Shown here piece after piece: positions 1 through 8,128 of a stretch of DNA of 61,006 nt. Made by a program: the position numbers and the translations under genes. The notes below the pieces were generated by a model. The model had not been told where the DNA came from. It did no database searches and saw only the letters and a list, made by a program, of their open reading frames with translations. Position 1 is the stretch's first letter. Every line of letters begins with the position of its first letter. The DNA is from UMGS1840 sp964537245 (GTDB taxonomy: Bacteria > Bacillota > Clostridia > UMGS1840), in the NCBI GenBank assembly GCA_964537245.1, contig CAZHZL010000006.1, positions 1-61,006 of the forward strand, given 5' to 3'.

Positions 1-453
1 GCGCCTGCTGCTTCCGAAAAAGTAAAAGGAACAGATATTGTTTTATCAGATGTTACACCAACAAGAGCGGGATATGAATTTTTAGGCTGGGCAACCACAA
101 AAAATGCAACTGTCGCTGAATATCAGCCGAAAGATACATATACAACCGACAGCGATTTAACTTTGTATGCTGTATGGGATATGAAGCTTCCTGATGTTAC
201 TTTCACAAAAAACGCTCGTCTTTGGACATTTGATATAAAATTAGAAAATCATATTGACAACCATACCGCTTATGCAGTTATTTACGATAAAGACGGAAAA
301 ATGTTGAATTATGATTTTTATAAAATAAAAAATGCAAGCAGCTATTTATTGCTGACACCTGACTCAAACGCAACAGAAGCTAAAATTTTCGTATGGGGCG
401 ATGACACTAACAAACCTTATACAAAAGCTTATCCTATATCATTACAACAGTAA
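1..453 (+). CDS. C-terminal part of an InlB-repeat surface protein (5' end outside window)
   Basis: The reading frame is open from the first base and ends at a TAA, so only the last 150 residues are present. It covers most of one InlB B-repeat (Listeria/Bacteroides repeat, Flg_new type), recognisable by the GYEFLGWATT core and the ending LTLYAVWD. A C-terminal domain of about 90 residues follows, with no LPXTG or other anchor that I can see. The fragment is identical in DNA and protein to the end of the next gene, so the complete protein was probably a paralogue of that LRR/InlB protein. The role is inferred to be extracellular binding or adhesion. The domain call is secure; the function is not. 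Confidence 0.8.
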   Translation, partial: APAASEKVKGTDIVLSDVTPTRAGYEFLGWATTKNATVAEYQPKDTYTTDSDLTLYAVWDMKLPDVTFTKNARLWTFDIKLENHIDNHTAYAVIYDKDGKMLNYDFYKIKNASSYLLLTPDSNATEAKIFVWGDDTNKPYTKAYPISLQQ

Positions 454-465
454 AGGAGACTAAAA
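1..465. repeat. Direct repeat copy 1, identical to 2234-2698
   Basis: This 465 bp stretch matches 2234-2698 base for base by eye, from the start of the window to a few bases before the next start codon. It includes the stop codon and the AAAGGAGAC ribosome site of the following gene. Identity ends at 465, where one copy has AAAA and the other TATA. The upstream limit cannot be seen, because the window begins inside the repeat. Confidence 0.9.
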
Positions 466-469
466 AAAT

Positions 470-2686
470 ATGAAAAAAACAAGTATTATTTTACTCATTT
501 TGACCCTATTTATGATACTCTCAACAATCTGTGTACAGGCTGACATAAGAACAACTACAGCAAGCGGAACATTTAACGGATATTGGGGTGACAGCTTTGA
601 GTGGACATTATACTCTGATGGTGAGCTTTGCATAACCGGTGAAGGAATACTGACCTGTAATCCGAATGCTTCAACTACAAACGGTTCACTCTATCCTTGG
701 TATACTTACAAAAGCACAACAAAATCCATAACCTTGGGAGAAGGAATAACCACAGTCGGTGCTTATGCCTTTGATGGATCCTATGCAACAAGCGTATCGT
801 TACCCGGAAGTTTGGGTTCCATTGGTCAATATGCTTTCAGAGGCAGCAATTTGAATAGTGTAAGAACTCCGGCAAAGACAACATCAATCGGAAAATTTTC
901 ATTTCTCAATTGTAAAAAGCTCACAAATGTCGAAATGACAAATGTGACTTCAATTAACGAAAGTGCTTTTGAAAATTGCATAGAGCTCAAAACAATTACT
1001 GTAGCCGCAACCAGTATTTCTACTGAAGCCTTCTATAATTGTAATACGCTCCATACTATCACTTTTTCTGCCATTCCCTCCTCTGTTGCAACAAATGCAT
1101 TCACATATTGCAATAAGCTTTCAACTGTGAATTTTGTAGGAACTGAGACACAATGGAACAGCATCAGCAGCGGTAACACAAAACTGACCAATGCAACTGT
1201 GAATTATGTAAAATCACTTTCATTTGATGCTAATGGCGGTGAGTTCGGTGTTATCCCCGTTGTCGGACCATCAGGCTCGGATGTAACAATTCCTTCTACC
1301 GCTCCAATAAGAAGCGGATATACCTTCTATGGCTGGGGAACTTATAAATACGATACATTTGTAACATATCAATCCGGAGATTCTTTTACACTTTCGGATA
1401 ACTCAACACTTTACGCTGTATGGGAAATGCCCGATGGCGTAAAAGCAAAGGGCAAGCACCCGAATACAGATATGAGCTGGGTATTATATTATGACGGTAG
1501 CCTTGTTATCAGCGGTACAGGTTCTGTTTACGGAGATAACTCAAGTGATACCGAAGGATATAAGCACTATCGTGACGATATAAAAAATGTTATAGTCAAT
1601 GAAGGAATTACCGGAATAGGAAACAATGCTTTTTATGCCGCGCCTGTTCAAAGTATAACTTTACCGACAACTCTTGATACAATCAAAGGCAATGCTTTTT
1701 CATATACAAGCATAAAAACCATAAATATTCCTTCATCTGTCAATACCATCGGCTCGGGAATACTTATGGGCTCTTTGATTGAAGCTATTAATCTCGGAAA
1801 TCCTTCACATGACATATCGGCTATATTTACAACTTGCGCCGATATGCAACAGCTTAACGCTATAACGGTTGATGAAAATAACAGTTTATATACTGTTGAA
1901 AACGGAGTTCTTTATGACAAAGAAAAAACTACCGTTATCCGTATTCCAACAACATTTTCAGGACAGCTTGTATTACCTGATACCATAACTACCGTATGTA
2001 ATTACGCATTTTCAGATGTGCATAATATTGAAAGCATAGTATTTCCAAGAAGCCTTGAAAAAATTGGAGACAGAATTTTCAACTTCGCTGATTGCCCTGT
2101 TATTTACTATAAAGGAACTGAAGAAGAATGGAAAAATGTTAATATAAGCACAGTTTGGAATGTTATTAATCCGACAGAATACGAATACGGAAAAATTTAC
2201 AATATAACCTATAATGCAAACGGTGGTGAAAATGCGCCTGCTGCTTCCGAAAAAGTAAAAGGAACAGATATTGTTTTATCAGATGTTACACCAACAAGAG
2301 CGGGATATGAATTTTTAGGCTGGGCAACCACAAAAAATGCAACTGTCGCTGAATATCAGCCGAAAGATACATATACAACCGACAGCGATTTAACTTTGTA
2401 TGCTGTATGGGATATGAAGCTTCCTGATGTTACTTTCACAAAAAACGCTCGTCTTTGGACATTTGATATAAAATTAGAAAATCATATTGACAACCATACC
2501 GCTTATGCAGTTATTTACGATAAAGACGGAAAAATGTTGAATTATGATTTTTATAAAATAAAAAATGCAAGCAGCTATTTATTGCTGACACCTGACTCAA
2601 ACGCAACAGAAGCTAAAATTTTCGTATGGGGCGATGACACTAACAAACCTTATACAAAAGCTTATCCTATATCATTACAACAGTAA
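470..2686 (+). CDS. Secreted leucine-rich-repeat (BspA-type) protein with InlB B-repeats
   Basis: A 738-residue protein likely exported and surface-exposed. Residues 1-24 form a signal peptide (MKKTSIILLILTLF core, cut near VQA-DI). BspA-type LRR_5 units with the I-x-x-x-A-F pattern follow at about 75-225 and again at about 375-560. Each block leads into one InlB B-repeat, at about 250-318 and 578-650, with GYTFYGWG/GYEFLGWA cores and the ending LYAVW. The last 90 residues are a domain I do not recognise. The start has a good AAGGAG site 9 bases upstream. No cell-wall sorting motif is visible. Such proteins usually bind host or matrix components; that is family knowledge, not shown here. It lies 15 bp upstream of argH. 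Confidence 0.85.
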   Translation: MKKTSIILLILTLFMILSTICVQADIRTTTASGTFNGYWGDSFEWTLYSDGELCITGEGILTCNPNASTTNGSLYPWYTYKSTTKSITLGEGITTVGAYAFDGSYATSVSLPGSLGSIGQYAFRGSNLNSVRTPAKTTSIGKFSFLNCKKLTNVEMTNVTSINESAFENCIELKTITVAATSISTEAFYNCNTLHTITFSAIPSSVATNAFTYCNKLSTVNFVGTETQWNSISSGNTKLTNATVNYVKSLSFDANGGEFGVIPVVGPSGSDVTIPSTAPIRSGYTFYGWGTYKYDTFVTYQSGDSFTLSDNSTLYAVWEMPDGVKAKGKHPNTDMSWVLYYDGSLVISGTGSVYGDNSSDTEGYKHYRDDIKNVIVNEGITGIGNNAFYAAPVQSITLPTTLDTIKGNAFSYTSIKTINIPSSVNTIGSGILMGSLIEAINLGNPSHDISAIFTTCADMQQLNAITVDENNSLYTVENGVLYDKEKTTVIRIPTTFSGQLVLPDTITTVCNYAFSDVHNIESIVFPRSLEKIGDRIFNFADCPVIYYKGTEEEWKNVNISTVWNVINPTEYEYGKIYNITYNANGGENAPAASEKVKGTDIVLSDVTPTRAGYEFLGWATTKNATVAEYQPKDTYTTDSDLTLYAVWDMKLPDVTFTKNARLWTFDIKLENHIDNHTAYAVIYDKDGKMLNYDFYKIKNASSYLLLTPDSNATEAKIFVWGDDTNKPYTKAYPISLQQ

Positions 2687-2698
2687 AGGAGACTAAAA
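2234..2698. repeat. Direct repeat copy 2, identical to 1-465
   Basis: Second copy of the 465 bp repeat. It encodes the last 150 residues of the LRR/InlB protein and carries the ribosome site that now serves argH. Absence of even synonymous differences points to very recent duplication, gene conversion, or an assembly that stopped in a repeat. Confidence 0.9.
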
Positions 2699-2701
2699 TA
2701 T

Positions 2702-4081
2702 ATGAAATTATGGGGCGGAAGATTTAACAAGGAAACGGATAAGGCGGTTGACGATTTCAACAGCTCAATTTCCTTTGACTGCAAAATGTTTGAAGAGGAT
2801 ATCACAGGCAGTATTGCTCATGTTACAATGCTCGGAAAGCAGAATATTATCCCACAGGAAAACTCAGAAAAAATAGTTTCGGAGCTTAAAAAAATTCTTG
2901 AAGAAATAAAATCGGGAGAAATTGAGTTTTCATATGAAGCTGAAGATATTCATATGAACATAGAAACAATTCTGATTGAAAGGCTTAAGGATATCGGAAA
3001 ACAGCTTCACACGGGCAGAAGCCGTAACGACCAGGTTGCGCTCGATGTAAGAATGTACACAAAAAAAGCTGTCAACGATATAAAAGACGAGCTAAAAAAT
3101 CTGCTTTCAATTCTTCTTAAGCTTGCAAAAGACCACACAAACACCGTGACAAGCGGTTACACACATCTGCAAAAGGCACAGCCTATAACATTAGGTCATT
3201 GGTTTATGGCATATTTTCAGATGTTTAAGAGAGATTACGAAAGATTATGTGACGCATATGACAGAATGGACTATATGCCGCTCGGCTCAGGTGCGCTTGC
3301 AGGAACTACCTACCCTCTTGACAGACACTATGTTGCAGATTTGCTCGGTTTTAAAAATGTAACCGAAAACAGCTTAGACGGTGTTTCCGACAGAGATTTT
3401 GTTGCTGAATTTATTTTTGATATGTCTATGATTATGATGCACTTATCAAGAATTTCCGAGGAAATAATTTTATGGTGCAGCGATGAATTTTCGCTTATCA
3501 GACTTGATGACGCATATTCGACAGGCTCAAGCATTATGCCTCAGAAAAAAAATCCTGATATTGCAGAATTGACAAGAGGAAAAACAGGCAGAGTATACGG
3601 TGACCTTATCACTATTTTAACCGTTTTAAAAGGTATTCCGCTTGCGTATAACAAGGATATGCAGGAGGACAAGGAAGCTTTGTTTGACGCATATGAAACC
3701 GTAAAAATGAGCTTACCTATTTTCTCAAAAATGATTGAAACAATGACGGTAAATAAAAACAGAATGAAAAACAACGCAAAAGGCGGCTTCACTAATGCAA
3801 CAGACGCTGCTGACTATCTTGTAAAAAAAGGCGTACCATTCAGAGACGCTCACAGAATAATCGGCGAAATGGTAAGCTACTGTATAGAAAATTCGCTTGC
3901 CCTTGACGAAATACCACTTTCAAAATTAAAAGATTTTTCCGAGCTTATCGACCAGGATTATTATAACGCTATTTCTCTTGAAACCTGCGTAAACGAACGA
4001 AAGGTTTACGGCGGACCTGCTCCCGAGGCAGTTGAAAAATCAATAGAAAATGCAGAGAATTTTTTGAATAACATAAATTAA
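2702..4081 (+). CDS. argH: Argininosuccinate lyase
   Basis: Cleaves argininosuccinate to arginine and fumarate, the last step of arginine synthesis, in the cytoplasm. The 459 residues match the usual length. The N-terminus KLWGGRF and the fumarase-superfamily signature GSSIMPQKKNPD near residue 277 are diagnostic; HTGRSRNDQ near residue 101 is another family motif. The ribosome site AAGGAG lies 9 bases upstream inside the tail repeat shared with the surface-protein genes. argG, its normal partner, is not in the window, so the neighbourhood looks rearranged by insertion of the repeat-protein genes. Transcription ends at the hairpin just downstream. Confidence 0.97.
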   Translation: MKLWGGRFNKETDKAVDDFNSSISFDCKMFEEDITGSIAHVTMLGKQNIIPQENSEKIVSELKKILEEIKSGEIEFSYEAEDIHMNIETILIERLKDIGKQLHTGRSRNDQVALDVRMYTKKAVNDIKDELKNLLSILLKLAKDHTNTVTSGYTHLQKAQPITLGHWFMAYFQMFKRDYERLCDAYDRMDYMPLGSGALAGTTYPLDRHYVADLLGFKNVTENSLDGVSDRDFVAEFIFDMSMIMMHLSRISEEIILWCSDEFSLIRLDDAYSTGSSIMPQKKNPDIAELTRGKTGRVYGDLITILTVLKGIPLAYNKDMQEDKEALFDAYETVKMSLPIFSKMIETMTVNKNRMKNNAKGGFTNATDAADYLVKKGVPFRDAHRIIGEMVSYCIENSLALDEIPLSKLKDFSELIDQDYYNAISLETCVNERKVYGGPAPEAVEKSIENAENFLNNIN

Positions 4082-4084
4082 AAA

Positions 4085-4118
4085 AATATGGAGCTGAAAA
4101 TTTCAGCTCCATATTTTT
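4085..4118. terminator. Bidirectional terminator between argH and the M23 gene
   Basis: A perfect 15-bp stem (4085-4099 with 4101-4115) is flanked by A-rich and T-rich runs, so it can end both the plus-strand argH transcript and the converging minus-strand operon. It overlaps the first bases of the M23 stop codon. Confidence 0.85.
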
Positions 4119-5127
4119 ATTTTACATATTCTTCAGGATTTACATTTTCTCCGTTTATTTTTAGCTCAAAATGAAGATGAGGTCCTGTGGCATTTCCTGT
4201 CATACCTACAAGCCCTATAAGCTCACCTTTTTTAACCGTCTGCCCTGATGAAGCCACAATTGCTTCAAGATGGTGATATTCCGCTTCAATTCCGTTTTCA
4301 TTTTCAATTAAAATGTGATGTCCTTTATTTAAATCATAACCTGTCGATACGACAACTCCATCGTAAGCTGAATATACATTACTGCCCTTCGGCGCTGCAA
4401 AATCGACTCCGTTATGAAGCTTTTCCTCTTTTGTGATTGGGTGAATTCTTTTTCCGTAGCCTTGAGAAATGCTGCTATAATCAGGACAGGGATGTGCCAT
4501 TTCAAAGGTTGTGAAGCTGACATTGTATTTCTCACTCATAATCCCTGTATTAAAACGGTTTGATATATACGAAATGTATTCAAAAGGCACAAAGGTACGG
4601 TCGTTTTTTATTATCGGCGGGGTATTCATCGTTTTTCTCACACCGACTACATCTCCCCTGTCAACCTTCGTAAACTCCTTTGGATTTACAATAAGCCCGC
4701 AATCCCCTATTTCCAGCTTGTAAGAAAAAAGAATATCCCCAAGCTTTTCGCTGTATGATGAAAAATTCATAAGAACAATTCCGTCGTTCCACTCAATCAT
4801 ACTTTTATTATTTTCATTATAGTCAAGCACTCCGATTTTTTCAGCAAATTCTCTTAAAGGAACATATACAACACCGTCTTTATAAAAAGGGTGATTTTCA
4901 ATAAATTCTATTTTTTCGCCGTTATTTGTTATTGTGATATTTGTATTGGAATCGTCCAAAGCAGCAAATGCAAAATTCGTAAAAACTGCGGCTGTCATAA
5001 ACAAAACACATACCAAAAGCGTTACTAAAGATGAGAAAGCGTTTTTCTTTTCCGTAATTTTTAAAAATCTGTATTTCAATTTTTTTGAGTCCGAGCTCAT
5101 CTGAGTTGTATAAAATTTTTCAAACAA
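4117..5127 (-). CDS. Membrane-anchored M23 endopeptidase with copper-amine-oxidase-N-like domain
   Basis: A predicted peptidoglycan hydrolase outside the membrane. One transmembrane segment (about 33-55) is followed by a copper-amine-oxidase N-terminal-like module at about 62-190 (VVYVPLREFAEKIGV, RTFVPFEYIS). A LytM/M23 domain at 222-336 has the zinc ligands in HNGVD (H238, D242) and GPHLHFEL (H317, H319). The reading frame opens with TTG one base after the M56 stop codon; ATG at residue 10 is an alternative start. The first 55 residues resemble the cytoplasmic loop and last membrane segment that normally continue an M56/BlaR1 protein, suggesting one ancestral gene split into two. Likely BlaI-controlled and translated by coupling to the gene upstream. 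Confidence 0.85.
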   Translation of the reverse strand: MFEKFYTTQMSSDSKKLKYRFLKITEKKNAFSSLVTLLVCVLFMTAAVFTNFAFAALDDSNTNITITNNGEKIEFIENHPFYKDGVVYVPLREFAEKIGVLDYNENNKSMIEWNDGIVLMNFSSYSEKLGDILFSYKLEIGDCGLIVNPKEFTKVDRGDVVGVRKTMNTPPIIKNDRTFVPFEYISYISNRFNTGIMSEKYNVSFTTFEMAHPCPDYSSISQGYGKRIHPITKEEKLHNGVDFAAPKGSNVYSAYDGVVVSTGYDLNKGHHILIENENGIEAEYHHLEAIVASSGQTVKKGELIGLVGMTGNATGPHLHFELKINGENVNPEEYVK

Positions 5128-5128
5128 T

Positions 5129-5941
5129 TTATTTCTTCCTTTCTTTTTCTACTAATTCTAAAATTGTATTCATATAAAGCTTTTTATCTTCTTCATTTAA
5201 TCTTTTTATAACAGATATATCACACGAAAGCTCACATACTTCCGATATATTCGAGCTAAGAACATACGAAAGCGGATTAAACCAATGAAGCGCGTTTACA
5301 AAAAGAGAAAACCATTTTAAATAGAGGTCTCTGTTTTTGTAATGCGTAAGCTCATGTCGGTATATCATTTTTTCTTTTTCTTTATTATTTATCTTAGGAA
5401 TATACACAACAGGAAATATTCCCCCTACAAGCATGGGAGACATCGCGTCGGCCGAAGCACGAAGTCTTATATGCCTTTTTATATTAAGCTCCTTTTTCAC
5501 CTCCTCAAAGCTTTCGTTATACGGAAGCTCAATGCTCCCCTTTTTCTTTTTTCTTAAAAAAATTATGTAGCTTAAAAAAACCCATATCAAAAACATACCT
5601 GCTCCTAAAAAATATATGCAAGCAAAAATTATGCCGATATTAGTTTTTTTATTTTCTTTTTCTTCTGCTTTTACTGTTATGTTTTCATTAACTTCTTCTG
5701 TAATTCCGACTGTTTCTGCATATTCGGTAATTTTCATTCTGTCAAAAACAAAAATCTCATTTTCAGGAATAAGCTTCCAGAAAGGTATCACCATGCAAAA
5801 GCATATAATTATCCAGATTGATTTTTGAAATATGCAAGGAAGCTTTTTTATAAAAAGCGGTTTAATTACAAGAATAATTAAAATAAGTATGCTTCCAAAA
5901 ATGCTGAGAAGAAAAAGAGTATCAAAAAAGCCTTTAATCAT
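5129..5941 (-). CDS. M56-family (BlaR1/MecR1-like) sensor metalloprotease, short form
   Basis: A 270-residue membrane protein with several N-terminal transmembrane segments (about 5-30, 40-57, 103-128). An M56 zinc-protease domain follows, with HELTH at 196-200 and a third-ligand candidate E237 in EVCELSCD. In BlaR1/MecR1 systems such a protease destroys the paired BlaI repressor when an outer sensor domain detects cell-wall damage or beta-lactam. This protein has no sensor domain and stops soon after the protease; the next gene, one base away and in another frame, supplies a membrane segment and an M23 domain. It overlaps the BlaI gene by 8 bp. No penicillin-binding domain is present, so beta-lactam sensing is not implied. 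Confidence 0.88.
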   Translation of the reverse strand: MIKGFFDTLFLLSIFGSILILIILVIKPLFIKKLPCIFQKSIWIIICFCMVIPFWKLIPENEIFVFDRMKITEYAETVGITEEVNENITVKAEEKENKKTNIGIIFACIYFLGAGMFLIWVFLSYIIFLRKKKKGSIELPYNESFEEVKKELNIKRHIRLRASADAMSPMLVGGIFPVVYIPKINNKEKEKMIYRHELTHYKNRDLYLKWFSLFVNALHWFNPLSYVLSSNISEVCELSCDISVIKRLNEEDKKLYMNTILELVEKERKK

Positions 5942-6308
5942 TTTTTTCTGTCCCGTCTATTATTTTTCTCAGCATTTCTATTTCGTCTTCGGTTATCTGT
6001 TTATTTTCATATAAAGAAGCAACCATCTTCCCCACCGAGCCGTCATAAAGCTTTTCAAGAAATGTTTTTGTTTCATCGTGGCTATAATCTTTTTTTTCGA
6101 GAACAGCATAATATAAATACGACTTCCCTTTTATTTCGTATGCTGTAACTCCCTTTTCGCAAAGCCTTGTGAGCATAGTTCCGACTGTGTTTCTTGCCCA
6201 TTTATCTCCAAGCTGCTTCAGTATCTCTCCCAATGTTACAGGATTTTTCTTTTCCCATAAGATTTTCATAATTTCATATTCTGATTCTGTTATTGTTTTT
6301 CTGGACAT
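5934..6308 (-). CDS. BlaI/MecI-family transcriptional repressor
   Basis: A 124-residue winged-helix repressor of the Penicillinase_R family, shown by the N-terminal ITESEYEIMKILWEKK, the recognition-helix region WARNTVGTMLTRLCEKG and the C-terminal dimerisation part. It is the first gene of a three-gene minus-strand operon and overlaps the M56 gene by 8 bp. Two 16-bp palindromes of the classic GACTACAnnTGTAGTC type lie in its promoter, so self-regulation relieved by the M56 protease is the likely control. The target is probably cell-envelope stress rather than a beta-lactamase, since none is present. Confidence 0.93.
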   Translation of the reverse strand: MSRKTITESEYEIMKILWEKKNPVTLGEILKQLGDKWARNTVGTMLTRLCEKGVTAYEIKGKSYLYYAVLEKKDYSHDETKTFLEKLYDGSVGKMVASLYENKQITEDEIEMLRKIIDGTEKND

Positions 6309-6330
6309 TTTTTATTTTCTCCTTAGTTAT

Positions 6331-6346
6331 GACTACTTTTGTAGTT
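6331..6346. promoter_or_regulatory. Second BlaI-type operator over the transcription start
   Basis: GACTACTTTTGTAGTT is a second 16-bp palindrome with its centre 24 bp from the first one. It covers the predicted start of transcription just downstream of the -10 box, as expected for cooperative binding of two BlaI dimers. Confidence 0.85.
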
Positions 6347-6348
6347 AT

Positions 6349-6377
6349 ATTATAGACTATATTTGTAGTCTTGTCAA
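6349..6377 (-). promoter_or_regulatory. Sigma-A promoter of the blaI-M56-M23 operon
   Basis: On the minus strand TTGACA (6372-6377) and TATAAT (6349-6354) are both perfect, separated by 17 bp. A BlaI-type operator fills the spacer almost exactly. Confidence 0.9.
6355..6370. promoter_or_regulatory. BlaI-type operator in the promoter spacer
   Basis: GACTATATTTGTAGTC is a 16-bp near-perfect palindrome matching the BlaI/MecI TACAnnTGTA core. Its place between -35 and -10 fits repression by steric block. Confidence 0.85.
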
Positions 6378-6417
6378 TAGTTTTTTAAAATTTTTTCAAA
6401 AAATTTTGCATTTATAC

Positions 6418-6447
6418 TTGACCAAAAACAATATAATATTGTATAAT
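6418..6447 (+). promoter_or_regulatory. Probable promoter of the flippase-U32-proC operon
   Basis: TTGACC (6418-6423) and TATAAT (6442-6447) with an 18-bp spacer lie about 40 bp upstream of the TTG start. This is divergent from the blaI promoter, and the -35 boxes are about 40 bp apart. Confidence 0.6.
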
Positions 6448-6487
6448 AGAAGATGGAAAAGAATGAAATTGAAAGGTCTGATATAAT

Positions 6488-8092
6488 TTGTCACAAAAGA
6501 AAACCAGCTTTGTCACAGGCGCGCTTATTATCGCAGTATCGAATTTAATCGTAAAATTAATCGGCGCAGTATATAAAATTCCGCTTGACCGTTTTATTTT
6601 AGGAACAGCAGGAATAGGAGTTTACAGCGCTTCTTATACGGTATACAATCTTTTATTTGTAATATCAACCGCAGGTCTTCCTGTTGCTATTTCAAAAATG
6701 ATTGCAGAAACCGAAGCAAATAAGGATTACAAAAAATCCGAAGTTATATTTTCAGTCGCAAAAAGACTTCTGTTTTTGGTTGGTATTATTTCTGCCGTTA
6801 TAATGTTTTTCGGCTCTAAAATATTTGCAAATCTTATCGGCTCGCCCAACTCATACTACACAACTATGGTTATGGCGCCAAGCTTGTTTTTTGTATCGCT
6901 TGCAAGCGCATACAGAGGCTATTATCAGGGACACCAGAATATGTATCCTACTGCAATAAGCGAGGTTATAGAAGCACTTTCAAAGCTTATTTTCGGTCTT
7001 AGTATTGCATATATTGTAAAAATGCAGTTTGACACATATTTTCTTTCATCGGCAGGCGCTATTGCAGGAATAACAATAGGTACGCTTCTCAGTGTGGTAT
7101 TCTTGAGCTTTTACAGTATTGCTGACAGAAGCAGAAGAAAAATCATTTCTCTTGAGGATTTCAAAAACGCTCCCATTTCGGAAAGCAGAACCTCAATATT
7201 AAAACGCCTTATTAAAATCGCTGTTCCGATAACTATCGGCGCTTCTGTTTTCACGCTTACATCATTTATAGATATGGCAACCGTTATGAATACACTTTCG
7301 GGACTTGGCTACTCGGAAGAAGAAGTGACATCGTTATACGGCTACTTAAACCGTGCAATTACGTTTTTTAATATGCCGCCTACAATAATAAACGGACTCT
7401 CGATATCAATAGTTCCATATATTGCTTCGTTTGTTGCAACAAATAAAATGAATGAAGCTGTAAAAAGCATCCGCTCAGCCTTTAAAATAACGCTTGCCCT
7501 CGCAATTCCGTGCGGTATCGGCTTATGCGTTATGGCAACACCGATTTTGGATTTGTTTTACGGAGATACAGCAAATTCAATCCTTCTCAATATTATGGGT
7601 ATTTCTGTTATATTTGTAACCTTTGTTCAGACCTCAAACGCTGTGTTGCAGTCCTTTGGAAAGGTATGGGTACCTGTTGTAAATATGGTTATCGGCGGAA
7701 TGTTTAAGATTTTTATAAACCTACTTTTAGTATCACAGCCGCAGATTAATATAAAAGGCGCGCCTATCGGAACACTTGTGTGCTATATCGTTGTAATGAT
7801 ACTTAATCTTACTGCATTAAAGCGACATACAAAAGTAAAATATGGCTTTGTAGATTTCATACTTAAGCCTGTTATATTATCGGCAGTTACAGCTGCAGCA
7901 GCACTTTTCACCTATTCCTTAATAAGCTTGCATACGTATATTGTGATTGCTCTTGCAGGCGCAATTGCTGTTACTGCGGTTATCTATGTGGCAGCGCTTA
8001 TTATTGTAAAGGGACTTTCAGAAGAAGAAATCGTTCTTCTTCCGAAGGGAGAAGTAATTTTAAGAAAATTAAAGCAATTTAAAATATTTTAA
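6488..8092 (+). CDS. Polysaccharide/lipid flippase of the SpoVB/MurJ (MOP) family
   Basis: A 534-residue integral membrane protein with about 14 hydrophobic segments, typical in length for the SpoVB/YtgP/MurJ branch of the MOP exporter superfamily. The N-terminus SFVTGALIIAVSNLIVKLIG is characteristic of that branch. Such proteins flip lipid-linked peptidoglycan or polysaccharide precursors across the membrane. The start is TTG, with GAAAGG about 11 bases upstream; no ATG with a better site is in frame. SpoVB and YtgP cannot be told apart from this sequence. It leads a plus-strand run with the U32 gene 36 bp downstream. Confidence 0.85.
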   Translation: MSQKKTSFVTGALIIAVSNLIVKLIGAVYKIPLDRFILGTAGIGVYSASYTVYNLLFVISTAGLPVAISKMIAETEANKDYKKSEVIFSVAKRLLFLVGIISAVIMFFGSKIFANLIGSPNSYYTTMVMAPSLFFVSLASAYRGYYQGHQNMYPTAISEVIEALSKLIFGLSIAYIVKMQFDTYFLSSAGAIAGITIGTLLSVVFLSFYSIADRSRRKIISLEDFKNAPISESRTSILKRLIKIAVPITIGASVFTLTSFIDMATVMNTLSGLGYSEEEVTSLYGYLNRAITFFNMPPTIINGLSISIVPYIASFVATNKMNEAVKSIRSAFKITLALAIPCGIGLCVMATPILDLFYGDTANSILLNIMGISVIFVTFVQTSNAVLQSFGKVWVPVVNMVIGGMFKIFINLLLVSQPQINIKGAPIGTLVCYIVVMILNLTALKRHTKVKYGFVDFILKPVILSAVTAAAALFTYSLISLHTYIVIALAGAIAVTAVIYVAALIIVKGLSEEEIVLLPKGEVILRKLKQFKIF

Positions 8093-8128
8093 TAACATAC
8101 AAAGAAAACAAAAAAGAGGAAAAAATAT

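Noticed and set aside
5129..6308. Beta-lactam resistance operon
   Set aside because: There is a BlaI-type repressor and an M56 protease, but no penicillin-binding sensor domain and no beta-lactamase or PBP2a gene.
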